NCBI RefSeq assembly: GCF_001524445.2
Contig: NZ_CP013417.1
Location: 3,348,001 to 3,412,000, forward strand
DNA length: 64,000 nt
Origin: Burkholderia savannae
GTDB lineage: Bacteria > Pseudomonadota > Gammaproteobacteria > Burkholderiales > Burkholderiaceae
Direction: 5' to 3'
Numbering within the stretch: the first letter of the stretch is position 1; each line of letters starts with the position of its first letter. The translations under genes were made by a program, and so were the position numbers. This document shows positions 1 through 9,642 of the stretch, piece after piece. Under the pieces are notes generated by a model, which saw only the letters and a program-made list of their open reading frames with translations, was not told where the DNA came from and searched no databases.

Positions 1-756
1 CAGCTGCTCGAGCTTCTCGGTGTTGATCACGGCCGAGAACGGCGTGAGCGGCACCGCGCCGCCCGTGTAGCCCGTGCCGCCGCCGCGCGGGATCACGGTC
101 AGGCCGAGCTCGAAGCACGCCTTCACGAGGCTCGCGATTTCCGCTTCGGTATCGGGCGTCAGCACGACGAACGGATACTCGACGCGCCAATCGGTCGCGT
201 CCGTCACGTGCGACACGCGCGCGAGACCGTCGAAGCGGATGTTGTCCTTCTGCGTGCAGCGGCCGAGCACCTTCGTCGCGCGGCGGCGCAGCTCCGCCAT
301 CTTCTCGAACTCGTGCGCGAATTCGTCGACCGCGCGCTGCGCGGCCGCGGCGAGCATCTCGACGCGCGCGGCGCGCTCGCGGCCCGCCACGTCGCCGTGC
401 TCGGACAGATCCGCGCGGCGGCGCTTCTCGATCTCGGACAGGCGGTGGTTCAGCGCCTCGACGAGGAGCGCGCGGCGCTTCGGATTGTCGAGCAGATCGT
501 CCTGCAGATACGGATTGCGGCGCACCACCCAGATGTCGCCCAGCACTTCGTACAACATCCGCGCCGAGCGGCCCGTGCGGCGTTCGGCGCGCAGCTCGTC
601 GAGCGCGGCCCAGGCTTCGTCGCCGAGCAGGCGGATCACGATCTCGCGATCGGAGAACGACGTGTAGTTGTAGGGGATTTCGCGCAGGCGCGGAGCGGGG
701 TCGGCGGCGACGGCGGCTGCCGCGCCGTGCGGATCGAAAACTTGCGGTGCGTTCAT
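1..756 (-). CDS. FAD-linked oxidase with N-terminal DUF3683-type region (partial, N-terminal 252 residues)
   Basis: Only the first 252 codons are inside the window; the 3' end lies beyond base 1. The protein starts [12 protein letters not shown] roughly 180-residue Arg/Glu-rich helical region follows, of the type found at the front of very large betaproteobacterial FAD/FMN oxidoreductases (DUF3683). Then comes the start of a FAD_binding_4 (VAO/PCMH) fold, with the pyrophosphate-binding loop [15 protein letters not shown]. Full-length relatives are over 1,000 residues and add C-terminal 4Fe-4S and CCG domains related to lactate/glycolate oxidases; those parts cannot be seen here. The ATG at 754-756 is the first in frame. 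The gene is divergent from ilvA. The substrate is unknown. Confidence 0.85.
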   Translation of the reverse strand, partial: MNAPQVFDPHGAAAAVAADPAPRLREIPYNYTSFSDREIVIRLLGDEAWAALDELRAERRTGRSARMLYEVLGDIWVVRRNPYLQDDLLDNPKRRALLVEALNHRLSEIEKRRRADLSEHGDVAGRERAARVEMLAAAAQRAVDEFAHEFEKMAELRRRATKVLGRCTQKDNIRFDGLARVSHVTDATDWRVEYPFVVLTPDTEAEIASLVKACFELGLTVIPRGGGTGYTGGAVPLTPFSAVINTEKLEQL

Positions 757-1360
757 GTTCGGACGATTCGGAGGCCGGCGCGCGACGAAGGAGCGCGAAT
801 CCGGCAAGCGCGTGGTGCGCGATTTTGGGGAAATCTTCTGTTACCCGGCGCGTGACTGCTTTGCGTGGGCCCGGAGCGCGCGTTCGAGCGCGATTCCGGA
901 ACGACCGCTTCGCAAGGAGCCGGAGCAGGCGCTCATGCGCGACTCCGGTCGACACGGCCCGGCGGCGCTCGGTACCGTCAACACGATCGCGCGCGGCGCG
1001 CGTGCCGTTGCGCCGCAGGACCCGCGGCGCGCGGCGACGGCTTCAACAGGACGATCCGAGACTGCCTTTGCATCTTCCGATCCTTGATTCAAAACGAAAT
1101 TCTAACCCAGGTTGGACGAACGCGTTAATCGTCGGCGCGGCGGCCGAATGACCCGTCGAATCCGCCGCGCCGCCCGGGCGACGAGGGTTTGCGGCCGGCG
1201 GCGCGGCGCGGCGCGCGCCCCTTTCAGTCGCCCGACGGCGCCCGGCAAGCGCCCGATTCGCCGTCCGGACGGTCGGTAACCATTCAGTTAAGGCCGAAAC
1301 GGCGAGGGTTGGCGCTATCATTGCCTTTTTCCGCCGCATCCACGCTTTTCACGCCCTCTC
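757..1360. other. Divergent intergenic region between FAD oxidase and ilvA
   Basis: About 600 bases with no convincing gene. Reading frames here translate to Arg/Ala-rich shadow peptides. The only AT-rich patch is about 1081-1110, and a second mildly AT-rich stretch (1310-1335) precedes ilvA. Promoters for both neighbours must lie here, but I cannot assign clear -35/-10 boxes. Confidence 0.5.
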
Positions 1361-2884
1361 ATGGCCTCCCACGATTATCTGAAGAAAATCCTGACCGCCC
1401 GGGTGTACGACGTCGCGCTCGAAACCGAGCTCGAACGCGCGCGCAATCTGTCCGCGCGACTGAACAACCCCGTCTATCTGAAGCGCGAGGACAACCAGCC
1501 GGTGTTCTCGTTCAAGCTGCGCGGCGCGTACAACAAGATGGCGCACATTCCAGCCGACGCGCTCGCGCGCGGCGTGATCACCGCGTCGGCGGGCAATCAT
1601 GCGCAGGGCGTCGCGTTCTCGGCCGCGCGGATGAACGTGAAGGCCGTGATCGTCGTGCCGGTGACGACGCCGCAGGTGAAGGTCGACGCGGTGCGCGCGC
1701 ACGGCGGCCCGACCGTCGAGGTGATCCAGGCGGGCGAATCGTACAGCGACGCCTACGCGCACGCGGTGAAGGTGCAGGCCGAGCGCGGCCTCACGTTCGT
1801 CCATCCGTTCGACGATCCTTACGTGATCGCGGGCCAGGGCACGGTCGCGATGGAAATCCTGCGCCAGCATCAGGGGCCAATCCACGCGATCTTCGTGCCG
1901 ATCGGCGGCGGCGGGCTCGCGGCGGGCGTGGCCGCGTACGTGAAGGCGGTGCGGCCCGAGGTCAAGGTGATCGGCGTGCAGACCGACGATTCGTGCGCGA
2001 TGAAGCGCTCGCTCGACGCGGGCGAGCGCGTCGAGCTCGCCGAGGTCGGCCTCTTCTCCGACGGCACCGCGGTGAAGCTCGTCGGCGAGGAGACGTTCCG
2101 GCTCTGCACCGCGTATCTCGACGACGTCTTGACCGTCGACACCGACGCGCTCTGCGCGGCGATCAAGGACGTGTTCCAGGACACGCGCAGCGTGCTCGAG
2201 CCCGCCGGCTCGCTCGCGGTCGCGGGTGCGAAGCGGTATGCGGAGCGCGAAGGCATCGAAGGCGAGACGCTCGTCGCGATCACGTCCGGCGCGAACATGA
2301 ATTTCGACCGGATGCGCTTCGTCGCCGAGCGCGCCGAAGTGGGCGAGGCGCGCGAAGCGGTGTTCGCGGTGACGCTCCCCGAGGAGCGCGGCAGCTTCAA
2401 GCGCTTCTGCTCGCTCGTCGGCGAGCGCAACGTGACCGAGTTCAACTACCGGATCGCCGACGCGCAATCGGCGCACATCTTCGTCGGCGTGCAGATCAAG
2501 CGGCGCGACGAATCGGATGAGATCGCGCGCAACTTCGCCGTGCACGGCTTCGACACTGTCGATCTGTCGGGCGACGAGCTGTCGAAGCAGCACGTCCGCT
2601 ACATGGTCGGCGGCCGCTCGCCGCTCGCGCACGACGAGCGGCTGTTCCGCTTCGAATTCCCCGAGCGGCCGGGCGCGCTGATGAAGTTCCTGTCGTCGAT
2701 GGCGCCCGACTGGAACATCAGCCTGTTCCACTACCGGAACCAGGGCGCCGACTACAGCTCGATCCTCGTCGGCCTGCAAGTGCCGCAGGCCGACCACGCG
2801 GAGTTCGAGCGCTTCCTCGCGGCGCTCGGCTATCCGTTCTGGGAAGAGAGCGGCAATCCCGCGTATCGCCTCTTCCTGTCCTGA
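1361..2884 (+). CDS. ilvA: Threonine deaminase, biosynthetic (threonine ammonia-lyase)
   Basis: A PLP enzyme that converts L-threonine to 2-oxobutanoate and ammonia, the committed step of isoleucine synthesis; cytosolic. The 507-residue length matches the long biosynthetic form. The N-terminal catalytic half carries the PLP lysine K52 ([12 protein letters not shown]), SAGNHAQG near residue 76 and a GGGGLAAG phosphate-binding loop near residue 180. The C-terminal third has two ACT-like regulatory domains (starting about residues 335 and 430), as expected for isoleucine feedback inhibition and valine activation. The ATG at 1361 opens [11 protein letters not shown]. queF follows 19 bases after the stop and may be co-transcribed. 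Confidence 0.95.
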   Translation: MASHDYLKKILTARVYDVALETELERARNLSARLNNPVYLKREDNQPVFSFKLRGAYNKMAHIPADALARGVITASAGNHAQGVAFSAARMNVKAVIVVPVTTPQVKVDAVRAHGGPTVEVIQAGESYSDAYAHAVKVQAERGLTFVHPFDDPYVIAGQGTVAMEILRQHQGPIHAIFVPIGGGGLAAGVAAYVKAVRPEVKVIGVQTDDSCAMKRSLDAGERVELAEVGLFSDGTAVKLVGEETFRLCTAYLDDVLTVDTDALCAAIKDVFQDTRSVLEPAGSLAVAGAKRYAEREGIEGETLVAITSGANMNFDRMRFVAERAEVGEAREAVFAVTLPEERGSFKRFCSLVGERNVTEFNYRIADAQSAHIFVGVQIKRRDESDEIARNFAVHGFDTVDLSGDELSKQHVRYMVGGRSPLAHDERLFRFEFPERPGALMKFLSSMAPDWNISLFHYRNQGADYSSILVGLQVPQADHAEFERFLAALGYPFWEESGNPAYRLFLS

Positions 2885-2903
2885 TCCGCAATCCCCATAC
2901 GAT

Positions 2904-3728
2904 ATGAACCCCGAACACTCCCCGCTCGGCAAGACGACCGTCTACTCGGGCGCCTACGATGCGTCGCTGCTGTTTCCGATCCCGCGCGCGGGCGCGCGCG
3001 AGCAGATCGGCATCGGCGCGCAGCTGCCGTTCTTCGGCACCGACATCTGGAACGCGTACGAGCTGTCGTGGCTCAACGCGCGCGGCAAGCCGCAAGTCGC
3101 GATCGCGACGTTCTACGTGCCGGCCGAATCGCCGAACATCGTCGAATCGAAGTCGTTCAAGCTGTATCTCGGCTCGTTCGCGCAGACCGCGTTCGAATCG
3201 ATCGACGCGGTGCGCGACACGCTCAAGCGCGACGTGTCGGCCGCATGCGGCGCGAACGTGACGGTGCGCCTTGCGCCGCCCGCCGAATTCCGCAAGCTGC
3301 AGATGGACGAGCTCGACGGGCTGTCGCTCGACCGCCTCGATCTCGAAGCCGACGTCTACGAGCCCGATCCGTCGTTCCTCACCGCGTCGCACGACGAGGC
3401 GCCCGTCGAGGAGACGCTCGTCACCGATCTGCTGAAATCGAACTGCCCGGTGACGGGCCAGCCAGACTGGGGCAGCGTGCAGATCCACTACATCGGCGCG
3501 CCGATCGATCATGCCGGCCTGCTGCGCTACATCATTTCGTTTCGCAATCACACGGGCTTTCACGAGCAGTGCGTCGAGCGGATCTTCGTCGACATCCTGC
3601 GCGCGTGCAAGCCGGTGAAGCTCGCCGTCTACGCGCGTTACACGCGCCGCGGCGGGCTCGACATCAATCCGTTCCGCACCAATTACAACCAGCCGATGCC
3701 GGACAACGCGCGCACCGCGCGGCAGTGA
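2904..3728 (+). CDS. queF: NADPH-dependent 7-cyano-7-deazaguanine reductase
   Basis: Reduces preQ0 to preQ1 in the queuosine tRNA-modification pathway, using two NADPH. At 274 residues it is the long, two-domain type of E. coli rather than the short Bacillus type. The family motif ESKSFKLYL is at about residues 81-89. The catalytic cysteine (forming the thioimide with preQ0) is C181 in [12 protein letters not shown], with the proton-donor Asp at 188. It lies directly after ilvA on the same strand. A strong hairpin terminator lies about 190 bases downstream at 3915-3945. Confidence 0.95.
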   Translation: MNPEHSPLGKTTVYSGAYDASLLFPIPRAGAREQIGIGAQLPFFGTDIWNAYELSWLNARGKPQVAIATFYVPAESPNIVESKSFKLYLGSFAQTAFESIDAVRDTLKRDVSAACGANVTVRLAPPAEFRKLQMDELDGLSLDRLDLEADVYEPDPSFLTASHDEAPVEETLVTDLLKSNCPVTGQPDWGSVQIHYIGAPIDHAGLLRYIISFRNHTGFHEQCVERIFVDILRACKPVKLAVYARYTRRGGLDINPFRTNYNQPMPDNARTARQ

Positions 3729-3914
3729 CGCGCGGGCGGTGACGCTCGCGGCGCGAGCGTCGCGCGCCGCCATCGGCCGTCACCGAGCGCCGCCTGCGTG
3801 CGAATGCTCGGCTTGCCGCGAGATGGCGAGAGATGGCGCGGGATGGCGCGGGATGGTGCGAGGCGATCGGTCAGCCGCGCCCCGCCCGCGAGCGCCGATC
3901 CGGTTCGCCCATGA

Positions 3915-3945
3915 AAAAACGGGGCCCGCTCGGGGCCCCGTTTTT
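3915..3945. terminator. Bidirectional rho-independent terminator
   Basis: A perfect 13-bp inverted repeat (AAAAACGGGGCCC / GGGCCCCGTTTTT) around a 5-base loop. It has a T run on the plus strand and, as A run, on the minus strand. It lies between convergent queF (+) and the RidA-type gene (-) and should stop transcription from both sides. Confidence 0.9.
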
Positions 3946-3983
3946 CGTTTACCGCCGACGTGCCGCGCGCGGCGCGCGCCGCG

Positions 3984-4370
3984 TCACTTCGCCGGCGCCT
4001 TGTACGCGATACAGTCGACTTCGACCTTGCAGTCGATCACCATGCTCGACTGCACGCACGCGCGCGCGGGCGGATGCTCGCCGAAATACGAGATGAAGAC
4101 CTTGTTGAACGACGCGAAATCGCGCGCGTCGTCGAGCCACACGCCGCAGCGCACGACGTGCTCGAGGCCGTAGCCCGCTTCCTTCAGGATCGCGATCACG
4201 TTCTCGATCGCCTGCTTCGACTGCGTGACGATCCCGCCCTCGACGACCTCGCCGTTCACCATCGGCGTCTGGCCGGACACGTAGAGCCACCCGTCCGCCT
4301 CGACCGCACGCGCGAACGGCATCACCTGACCGCCCGTGCCCTTCGCTTCGCCCACGCCATATCGCTTCAT
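3984..4370 (-). CDS. RidA/YjgF/Rid-family enamine/imine deaminase
   Basis: A 128-residue protein of the Rid family, whose members hydrolyse reactive enamines/imines released by PLP dehydratases. The substrate-binding arginine is present (R103, in PPARACVQ), as is the YVSGQTP strand typical of the fold. The start is the ATG at 4368-4370 (MKRYGVGEAK), preceded by AAGGAG on the minus strand; a longer frame upstream is Arg-rich and rejected. It follows the D-aminoacylase gene on the same strand, about 155 bases downstream. With the divergent deaminase this suggests that it clears the enamine product of D-amino-acid deamination (inference from context). Confidence 0.9.
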   Translation of the reverse strand: MKRYGVGEAKGTGGQVMPFARAVEADGWLYVSGQTPMVNGEVVEGGIVTQSKQAIENVIAILKEAGYGLEHVVRCGVWLDDARDFASFNKVFISYFGEHPPARACVQSSMVIDCKVEVDCIAYKAPAK

Positions 4371-4429
4371 CGTTTCACTCCTTCGTTTCGTTTGCCAACG
4401 CGCGCCGCCCGCGCAAGGCGCGCGGCGCG

Positions 4430-4471
4430 CGACGTTCCATTGCCGACGTTCCATTGCCGACGTTCGATTAC
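4430..4471 (+). repeat. 14-bp tandem repeat, three copies
   Basis: CGACGTTCCATTGC occurs twice perfectly (4430-4443, 4444-4457) and a third time with two mismatches (4458-4471). It sits in the gap between the RidA-type gene and the deacylase. It may be a short variable repeat. Confidence 0.8.
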
Positions 4472-4526
4472 CGCCACGCGCCTCGACCGGATCGGGAGCC
4501 GCTTCCATCACGGCAATCAGGCACGT

Positions 4527-6008
4527 TCAGAACGCGTCGTCCGCCGTCGCCGCGGCGCGCGCGCCGCGCGCGACGAAGCGGCCGGCGCGCTCGCCCGTCG
4601 GCGCGCCGCCGCAATACGACAGCACGCCGTTCACCCACACCGCCTCGATCCCGTGCGCCGGCTGCTGCGGCTGCTCGAACGTCGCCGCGTCGCGCACGCG
4701 ATCCGCGTCGAACAGCACGAGGTCCGCGTGATGGCCGCCCCGCACTTCGCCGCGCTGCGCGAGCCCGAAGCGCCGCGCCGACAGCGACGTCATCTTGCGC
4801 ACCGCCTCCTCGAGCGGGATCAGCCGTTCGTCGCGCGCGTAGTGGCCGAGCACGCGCGGAAACGCGCCCCAGAGGCGCGGATGCGGCAGCGGATCGTTCG
4901 GCAGGCCGTCGGAGCCGACCATCGTCGCCGGATGCGACAGAATCCGGCGCACGTCGTCCTCCGACATGTTGTGATACACGGCGCCCGCGGGCTGCAATCG
5001 GCGCGCCGCGTCCTGCTCGGGCACGCCCCATTCGCGTGCGATCGCCTTCAGCAGCTTGCCCGCCATCTCCGGATGCGGCCGCGACCACGTGATCGTGATG
5101 TCGATGTCGCCCGTCGCCTGCTTGATGTCGAGCGTCGACGAGCTGCGGCTGTACGGATAGCAGTCGCAGCCGACGGGCTGGATGCGCCGCGCGCCCTCGA
5201 GCGACGCGAGCACTTCGCCGCTGCGCCCCCAGTTCGACGGCCCCGCGCACTTCAGATGCGAGATCACGACGGGCACGCGCGCATGCCGGCCGACGCGGTA
5301 CGCCTCGTCCATCGCGTCGAGGATCGCGTCGAATTCGGTGCGCATGTGCGTCGTGTAGACGGCGCCCGCGTTCGCGAGCGGCTCGGCGAGCGCCATCACC
5401 TCTTCGGTCGGCGCGGCGAACGCGGAGCCGTACGCGAGCCCCGAGCTCAGGCCGAGCGCGCCGTGCGCGAGCGCCTCCTCGAGCTGCACGCGCATCGCGG
5501 CGATTTCGGATTCGGTTGCCGCGCGGTCGAGCCGGTCCATCTGGTTGTTGCGCAGCGCGGTATGACCGACGAGCGCCGCGACGTTCACGGCCGGCCGCGC
5601 CGCGCCCACCGCGTCGACGTACGCGGCGAAGGTCGGATAGCGAAACGCCTCGCGCGCGCCGAGCAGGTTCATCGGATCGGGCGGATCGCCGCTCAGCGCG
5701 ACGGGCGACGCGCTGATCCCGCAATTGCCGACGATCACCGTCGTCACGCCCTGCGAAATCTTCGGCAGCATCTGCGGCGCGTCAATCACGTGCGTATCGT
5801 CGTGCGTGTGCACGTCGACGAAGCCGGGCGCGAGCGCGCGGCCGTTCGCCTCGACCACCTGCTCGGCGAGCCAGTTCGACAGGTTGCCGATCGCGGCGAT
5901 CCGGTCGCCGCGAATCGCGACGTCGCGCTCGACGGGAGGCGCGCCCGTGCCGTCGTACAACTGCGCGCCGACGATCAGCGTATCGGCCGCTTCGGGATGC
6001 GAGTGCAT
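4527..6008 (-). CDS. N-acyl-D-amino-acid deacylase (D-aminoacylase)
   Basis: A 493-residue amidohydrolase-superfamily enzyme that removes the acyl group from N-acyl-D-amino acids to give free D-amino acids. It has the metal motif VDVHTHDD (H67, H69) and C96 in VGNCGISASP, which corresponds to the zinc-ligand cysteine of characterised D-aminoacylases. DGTGAPP near residue 20 and APGFVDVHTHDD are family signatures. The ATG at 6006-6008 has AGGAG upstream, inside the end of the RpiR gene; the two genes are separated by a single base, so they are co-transcribed and probably translationally coupled. Product specificity (D-Glu, D-Asp or general) cannot be read from sequence. Confidence 0.9.
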   Translation of the reverse strand: MHSHPEAADTLIVGAQLYDGTGAPPVERDVAIRGDRIAAIGNLSNWLAEQVVEANGRALAPGFVDVHTHDDTHVIDAPQMLPKISQGVTTVIVGNCGISASPVALSGDPPDPMNLLGAREAFRYPTFAAYVDAVGAARPAVNVAALVGHTALRNNQMDRLDRAATESEIAAMRVQLEEALAHGALGLSSGLAYGSAFAAPTEEVMALAEPLANAGAVYTTHMRTEFDAILDAMDEAYRVGRHARVPVVISHLKCAGPSNWGRSGEVLASLEGARRIQPVGCDCYPYSRSSSTLDIKQATGDIDITITWSRPHPEMAGKLLKAIAREWGVPEQDAARRLQPAGAVYHNMSEDDVRRILSHPATMVGSDGLPNDPLPHPRLWGAFPRVLGHYARDERLIPLEEAVRKMTSLSARRFGLAQRGEVRGGHHADLVLFDADRVRDAATFEQPQQPAHGIEAVWVNGVLSYCGGAPTGERAGRFVARGARAAATADDAF

Positions 6009-6009
6009 G

Positions 6010-6903
6010 TCAGTCTCCTAACGGTTGGCGGTCGCCGCCGCCGCGGTGCAGGTCGAGCGCGTGCTTCATCCGGCGCAACAGCTCGCGGCAGTCGTCGCCG
6101 AGCCGCAGCGCGACTTCGGTGACGAGCACGTCGAGCGCCATCAGCATCGCATAGCGCGATGTCGACGGCTTGAAGATGAAATCGGTTTCGAACGCGACGA
6201 CGGGAATCAGGTGATCGGCGAGCTGCGCGAGCGGCGACGCGGGCGCGGTGATCGCGACGAGCGTCGCGCCGTAGCGCTTCGCGAGCGCGCAGCTCTCGAT
6301 CTGCTCGGGAACGCGCCCCGACACCGACAACGCGACGACGACGCAGCCGGGCGCCGCCGTGCTCGCGACCATCCGCTGCAACAGCGCGTCCTGGTAGCTC
6401 GCGACCGGCCGGCCGAAGCGCACGAGGCGAAAGCGCAGCTCGTCGGCGAGCGCGGTCGAGCCGCCGCCCTGGCCGTACACGTAGATCATGTTCGCGGCGG
6501 CGAGGGCCGTGGCCGGCCCGTCGAACGGCGTCTGGCGCAGCAGCCGGTGGTTGTGCTCGAGCGCGATCTGCACGTCCTCGTACACGCGCGCGACGGGCGT
6601 TGCGTCGCGCTCCGAGTCGGCCTCGGCCGGGGTCAGAAAGCGCTGGCCGACCGCCGCCGCCTGCGCGAGCCGCAGCTTCAGCTCGCGCACGTCGCGGCAG
6701 CCGACCGCCTTCGCGAAACGCGTGACGGTCGCGACACTCACGTCCGCCTGCGCGGCGAGCGCGCCGATGCTCGCGTGCGCGGCCTGGGCCAAATCGCCGA
6801 GGATCAGCGCCGCGACCTTGCGCTCGGCGTCGCGCAGCTCGGGCGCGCACTCGGTGATCCGGGCGACGATGTCGAAGGCGGGCTGCTCGATGGACGAGAT
6901 CAT
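6010..6903 (-). CDS. MurR/RpiR-family transcriptional regulator
   Basis: A 297-residue regulator. The N-terminal HTH_6 domain (about residues 1-85) has the helix-turn-helix region ASIGALAAQADVSVATVTRF. A SIS (sugar isomerase) ligand domain (about 125-270) includes VYGQGGGSTALADEL and VVALSVSGRVPEQIE. It is the first gene of the minus-strand unit leading into the D-aminoacylase. It is divergent from the D-amino-acid deaminase and probably controls both promoters through the intergenic palindrome at 6993-7008. The ligand is inferred to be an amino-acid or acyl-amino-acid metabolite rather than a sugar phosphate, from context only. Confidence 0.9.
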   Translation of the reverse strand: MISSIEQPAFDIVARITECAPELRDAERKVAALILGDLAQAAHASIGALAAQADVSVATVTRFAKAVGCRDVRELKLRLAQAAAVGQRFLTPAEADSERDATPVARVYEDVQIALEHNHRLLRQTPFDGPATALAAANMIYVYGQGGGSTALADELRFRLVRFGRPVASYQDALLQRMVASTAAPGCVVVALSVSGRVPEQIESCALAKRYGATLVAITAPASPLAQLADHLIPVVAFETDFIFKPSTSRYAMLMALDVLVTEVALRLGDDCRELLRRMKHALDLHRGGGDRQPLGD

Positions 6904-6992
6904 GGGGACGCGGCGTGCTTGCAGGGGCAGCCGGTGCGAACCGGCTTGTTAATAAATAACATCACCGCAGCGATGCTACTTTCTGTACTATC

Positions 6993-7008
6993 GCGAAGTC
7001 AACTTCGC
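6993..7008. promoter_or_regulatory. Palindromic candidate operator for the RpiR-type regulator
   Basis: GCGAAGT-CA-ACTTCGC, a perfect 7-bp inverted repeat with a 2-base centre, lies in the divergent intergenic region 33 bases before the deaminase start. The surrounding DNA is AT-rich (TTGTTAATAAATAACA at about 6947-6962, CGATATATAT at 7011-7020), as expected for overlapping promoters. Confidence 0.5.
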
Positions 7009-7040
7009 ATCGATATATATGGACGATGGAGCGAGATGAG

Positions 7041-8321
7041 ATGAAAGTTACAAACTATCAGGAAGCGACGATCGATCCGTTCGGCAAGGGCCTCGGCAAC
7101 GTGCCGAGCGCGAGCGTGCCGCTCGCCGACGCGGGCCGCCTCGAATGGAATCTGCTCGCCGAGGACGTGAGCCTGCCCGCCGCCGTGCTGTATGCGCAGC
7201 GGATCGAGCACAACCTGAAGTGGATGCAGGCGTTCGTCGCCGAATACGGCGTGAAGCTCGCGCCGCACGGCAAGACGACGATGGCGCCGCAGTTGTTCCG
7301 CCGCCAGCTCGAAACGGGCGCATGGGGCATCACGCTCGCGACCGCGCATCAGGTGCGCGCCACGTACCACGGCGGCGTGCGGCGCGTGCTGCTCGCGAAC
7401 CAGCTCGTCGGCAAGCACAACATGGCGATGATCGCCGAGCTGCTGACCGACCCCGATTTCGAATTCTTCTGCCTCGTCGACTCGGTCGACGGCGTCGAGC
7501 AACTCGGCCGCTTCTTCGGCGCGGCGGGCAAGCCGCTCAACGTGCTGCTCGAGCTCGGCGTGCCGGGCGGGCGCACCGGCGTGCGCGACGACGCGCAACG
7601 CGACGCGGTGCTCGCCGCGATCGCGCGCCACGCGGGCGTGCTGAAGCTCGCGGGCATCGAGCTGTACGAAGGCGTGTTGAAGGAGGAAGGCGAGATCCGC
7701 GCGTTCCTCAGGCGCGCGGTCGGGCTCGTGCACGAGCTCGCGTCGGCGGGCCGCTTCGCGCGCGCGCCGGCGCTGCTGTCGGGCGCGGGCTCCGCATGGT
7801 ACGACGTGGTCGCCGAGGAGTTCGCGCAGGCGTCCGACGCCGGCGTGATCGACGTCGTGCTGCGCCCCGGCTGCTATCTGACGCACGACGTCGGCATCTA
7901 CAAGAAGGCGCAGACCGACATCTTCGCGCGCAACCCGATCGCGCGGAAGATGGGCGAAGGCCTGCTGCCGGCGCTGCAACTGTGGGCTTACGTGCAATCG
8001 ATTCCGGAGCCGGAGCGCGCGATCGTCGCGCTCGGCAAGCGCGACTCGGCGTTCGACGCGGGCCTGCCGGAGCCGGCGCGCCACTTCCGCCCGAGCGCGG
8101 GCGGGCTGCCGCGCGAGATCGCGCCGGGCGAAGGCTGGGAAGTGACCGGGCTGATGGATCAGCACGCGTACTTGAAGATTCCGGCGGGCGCGGACCTGAA
8201 GGTCGGCGACATGGTGGCGTTCGACATCTCGCACCCGTGCCTCACGTTCGACAAATGGCGGCAGTTGCTCGTCGTCGATCCGCAGTACCGCGTGACCGAA
8301 GTGATCGAGACGTACTTCTGA
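7041..8321 (+). CDS. D-serine/D-threonine deaminase-like PLP protein (DSD1 / alanine-racemase N-fold family)
   Basis: A 426-residue fold-type III PLP enzyme. It has the PLP lysine K78 in APHGKTTMAP, and the C-terminal D-serine-dehydratase-like domain ends in DISHPCLTFDKW, where the His and Cys are the zinc ligands of DSD1-type enzymes. The family dehydrates or cleaves D-Thr/D-Ser-type substrates to a keto acid and ammonia. The start chosen is the ATG at 7041, with GGAG nine bases upstream; an ATG at 7026 would add five residues. Divergent from the RpiR regulator and D-aminoacylase, it is the logical next step after D-amino acids are released. Exact substrate unproven. Confidence 0.88.
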   Translation: MKVTNYQEATIDPFGKGLGNVPSASVPLADAGRLEWNLLAEDVSLPAAVLYAQRIEHNLKWMQAFVAEYGVKLAPHGKTTMAPQLFRRQLETGAWGITLATAHQVRATYHGGVRRVLLANQLVGKHNMAMIAELLTDPDFEFFCLVDSVDGVEQLGRFFGAAGKPLNVLLELGVPGGRTGVRDDAQRDAVLAAIARHAGVLKLAGIELYEGVLKEEGEIRAFLRRAVGLVHELASAGRFARAPALLSGAGSAWYDVVAEEFAQASDAGVIDVVLRPGCYLTHDVGIYKKAQTDIFARNPIARKMGEGLLPALQLWAYVQSIPEPERAIVALGKRDSAFDAGLPEPARHFRPSAGGLPREIAPGEGWEVTGLMDQHAYLKIPAGADLKVGDMVAFDISHPCLTFDKWRQLLVVDPQYRVTEVIETYF

Positions 8322-9018
8322 CGTCGACTCGCGTTTCACGCAAGCGGCCGGCGGCGCGAGCGGCGGCCGCTCGCGAGGGGCGACCGAGTGCGGCAACGCA
8401 CGGCGCGGCATGACGACGCGCGACGCCGCGTGTGCCGCGTCGCACCCGAGCGGCGGCCGCCGCTCTTCGTCGCTTCGTCGCTACTTCGTCATCGATTCGC
8501 GCCGTCACGTGACCGAGGCGATCCACGCGCACTTGCGGCGTCGACGCACGTTTGGCGGGCCGCGGTAGCGATCTGGCGCACGGGCAGCCGGCGTTCGCGC
8601 GAAGCAGTCGCGCACGAGCGCGCGCTAGCGCCACGCGCGTCGTGCATGCCGCGCGTGCCGTGCATGCCGAGTCGCCGCTCGATTCGCCGTTCCCGCGCCC
8701 GTTCGTTTCGCGATCGGCGGCGCACGCTCGCGCAACGCCCGCACGCCGCACGCTTCGCCCATCCGCGCCGCGCTCCGCGCATCATTTCATTCCGTCCGGC
8801 GCCACATTCTCCGCGCCGCCGAGAGGGCAGCCGCCTCGCCAAGCATCCTGACGCCGACGGCCCCATCATCCGTGCGCGCCGCGCCGGTGCGGCGGCCGCG
8901 CACCCGATCGCCCCTTGCGTCACGCGCGCTTCACGCGCGCGTCATCTGCATCGCGGCGGGCCGGAGTACACTGCCCGTTCGTCCTGGATCATCCGACGTC
9001 GTTCAACAGGAGAAGGCC
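8322..9018. other. Intergenic region, no gene seen
   Basis: About 700 bases of very GC-rich sequence. All reading frames on both strands give Arg/Ala-rich shadow peptides without domains. Near the right end a TACACT box (about 8967-8972) could be the -10 of the DJ-1/PfpI gene promoter, but I see no good -35. Confidence 0.4.
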
Positions 9019-9600
9019 ATGGCAGCAAAGAAGATTCTGTTTCTGACGGGCGATTTCGCCGAAGACTACGAGACGATGGTGCCGTTCCAGGCGCTGCTCG
9101 CGATCGGCCATCACGTCGACGCCGTCTGTCCCGGCAAGCGCGCGGGCGACAAGGTGAAGACGGCGATTCACGATTTCGAAGGCGATCAGACGTACACGGA
9201 AAAGCCCGGCCACCAGTTCACGCTCAACGCGACGTTCGACGACGTCGACGCGACGGGCTACGACGCGCTCGCGATCGCCGGCGGCCGCGCGCCGGAGTAT
9301 CTGCGTCTCGACCCGAAAGTGATCGCGCTCGTGCGCGCGTTCGCCGAAGCGAAGAAGCCGATTGCGGCGATTTGTCACGCGGCGCAATTGCTCGCGGCGG
9401 CCGACGTGATCCGCGGCAAGCGGATTTCGGCCTACCCGGCGTGCGCGCCGGAAGTGCGGCTCGCGGGCGGCGAATATGCGGATATCCCGGTCGACGCCGC
9501 CGTCACCGACGCGCCGTTCGTCACCGCGCCCGCGTGGCCCGCGCATCCCGCGTGGCTGTCGCAATTCCTCGCGCTGCTCGGCACGCGCATCGAACTCTGA
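9019..9600 (+). CDS. DJ-1/PfpI family protein
   Basis: A 193-residue member of the class I glutamine amidotransferase-like DJ-1/PfpI family. The nucleophile elbow is AAICHAAQ, with C119 and H120. The conserved acid is E15 in FAEDYE, and [12 protein letters not shown] is the usual loop. Members include glyoxalase III, protein deglycases, chaperones and proteases; sequence alone does not choose among them. The start is the ATG at 9019 with AGGAGA upstream; an upstream in-frame start would add an Arg-rich stretch lacking homology to the fold. It is convergent with the MarR gene, 42 bases away. Confidence 0.88.
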   Translation: MAAKKILFLTGDFAEDYETMVPFQALLAIGHHVDAVCPGKRAGDKVKTAIHDFEGDQTYTEKPGHQFTLNATFDDVDATGYDALAIAGGRAPEYLRLDPKVIALVRAFAEAKKPIAAICHAAQLLAAADVIRGKRISAYPACAPEVRLAGGEYADIPVDAAVTDAPFVTAPAWPAHPAWLSQFLALLGTRIEL

Positions 9601-9642
9601 GCCGGCGCGCGCGGCGGCGCGCACCGCATGCACGCCGCGCGC

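Noticed and set aside
1349..2932. A 527-codon minus-strand frame opposite ilvA
   Set aside because: Arg/His/Ala-rich antisense shadow; ilvA has all catalytic motifs.
8489..8923. Possible minus-strand gene in the gap before the DJ-1/PfpI gene
   Set aside because: Arg/Ala-rich translation with no domain or ribosome site; typical GC-rich noise.
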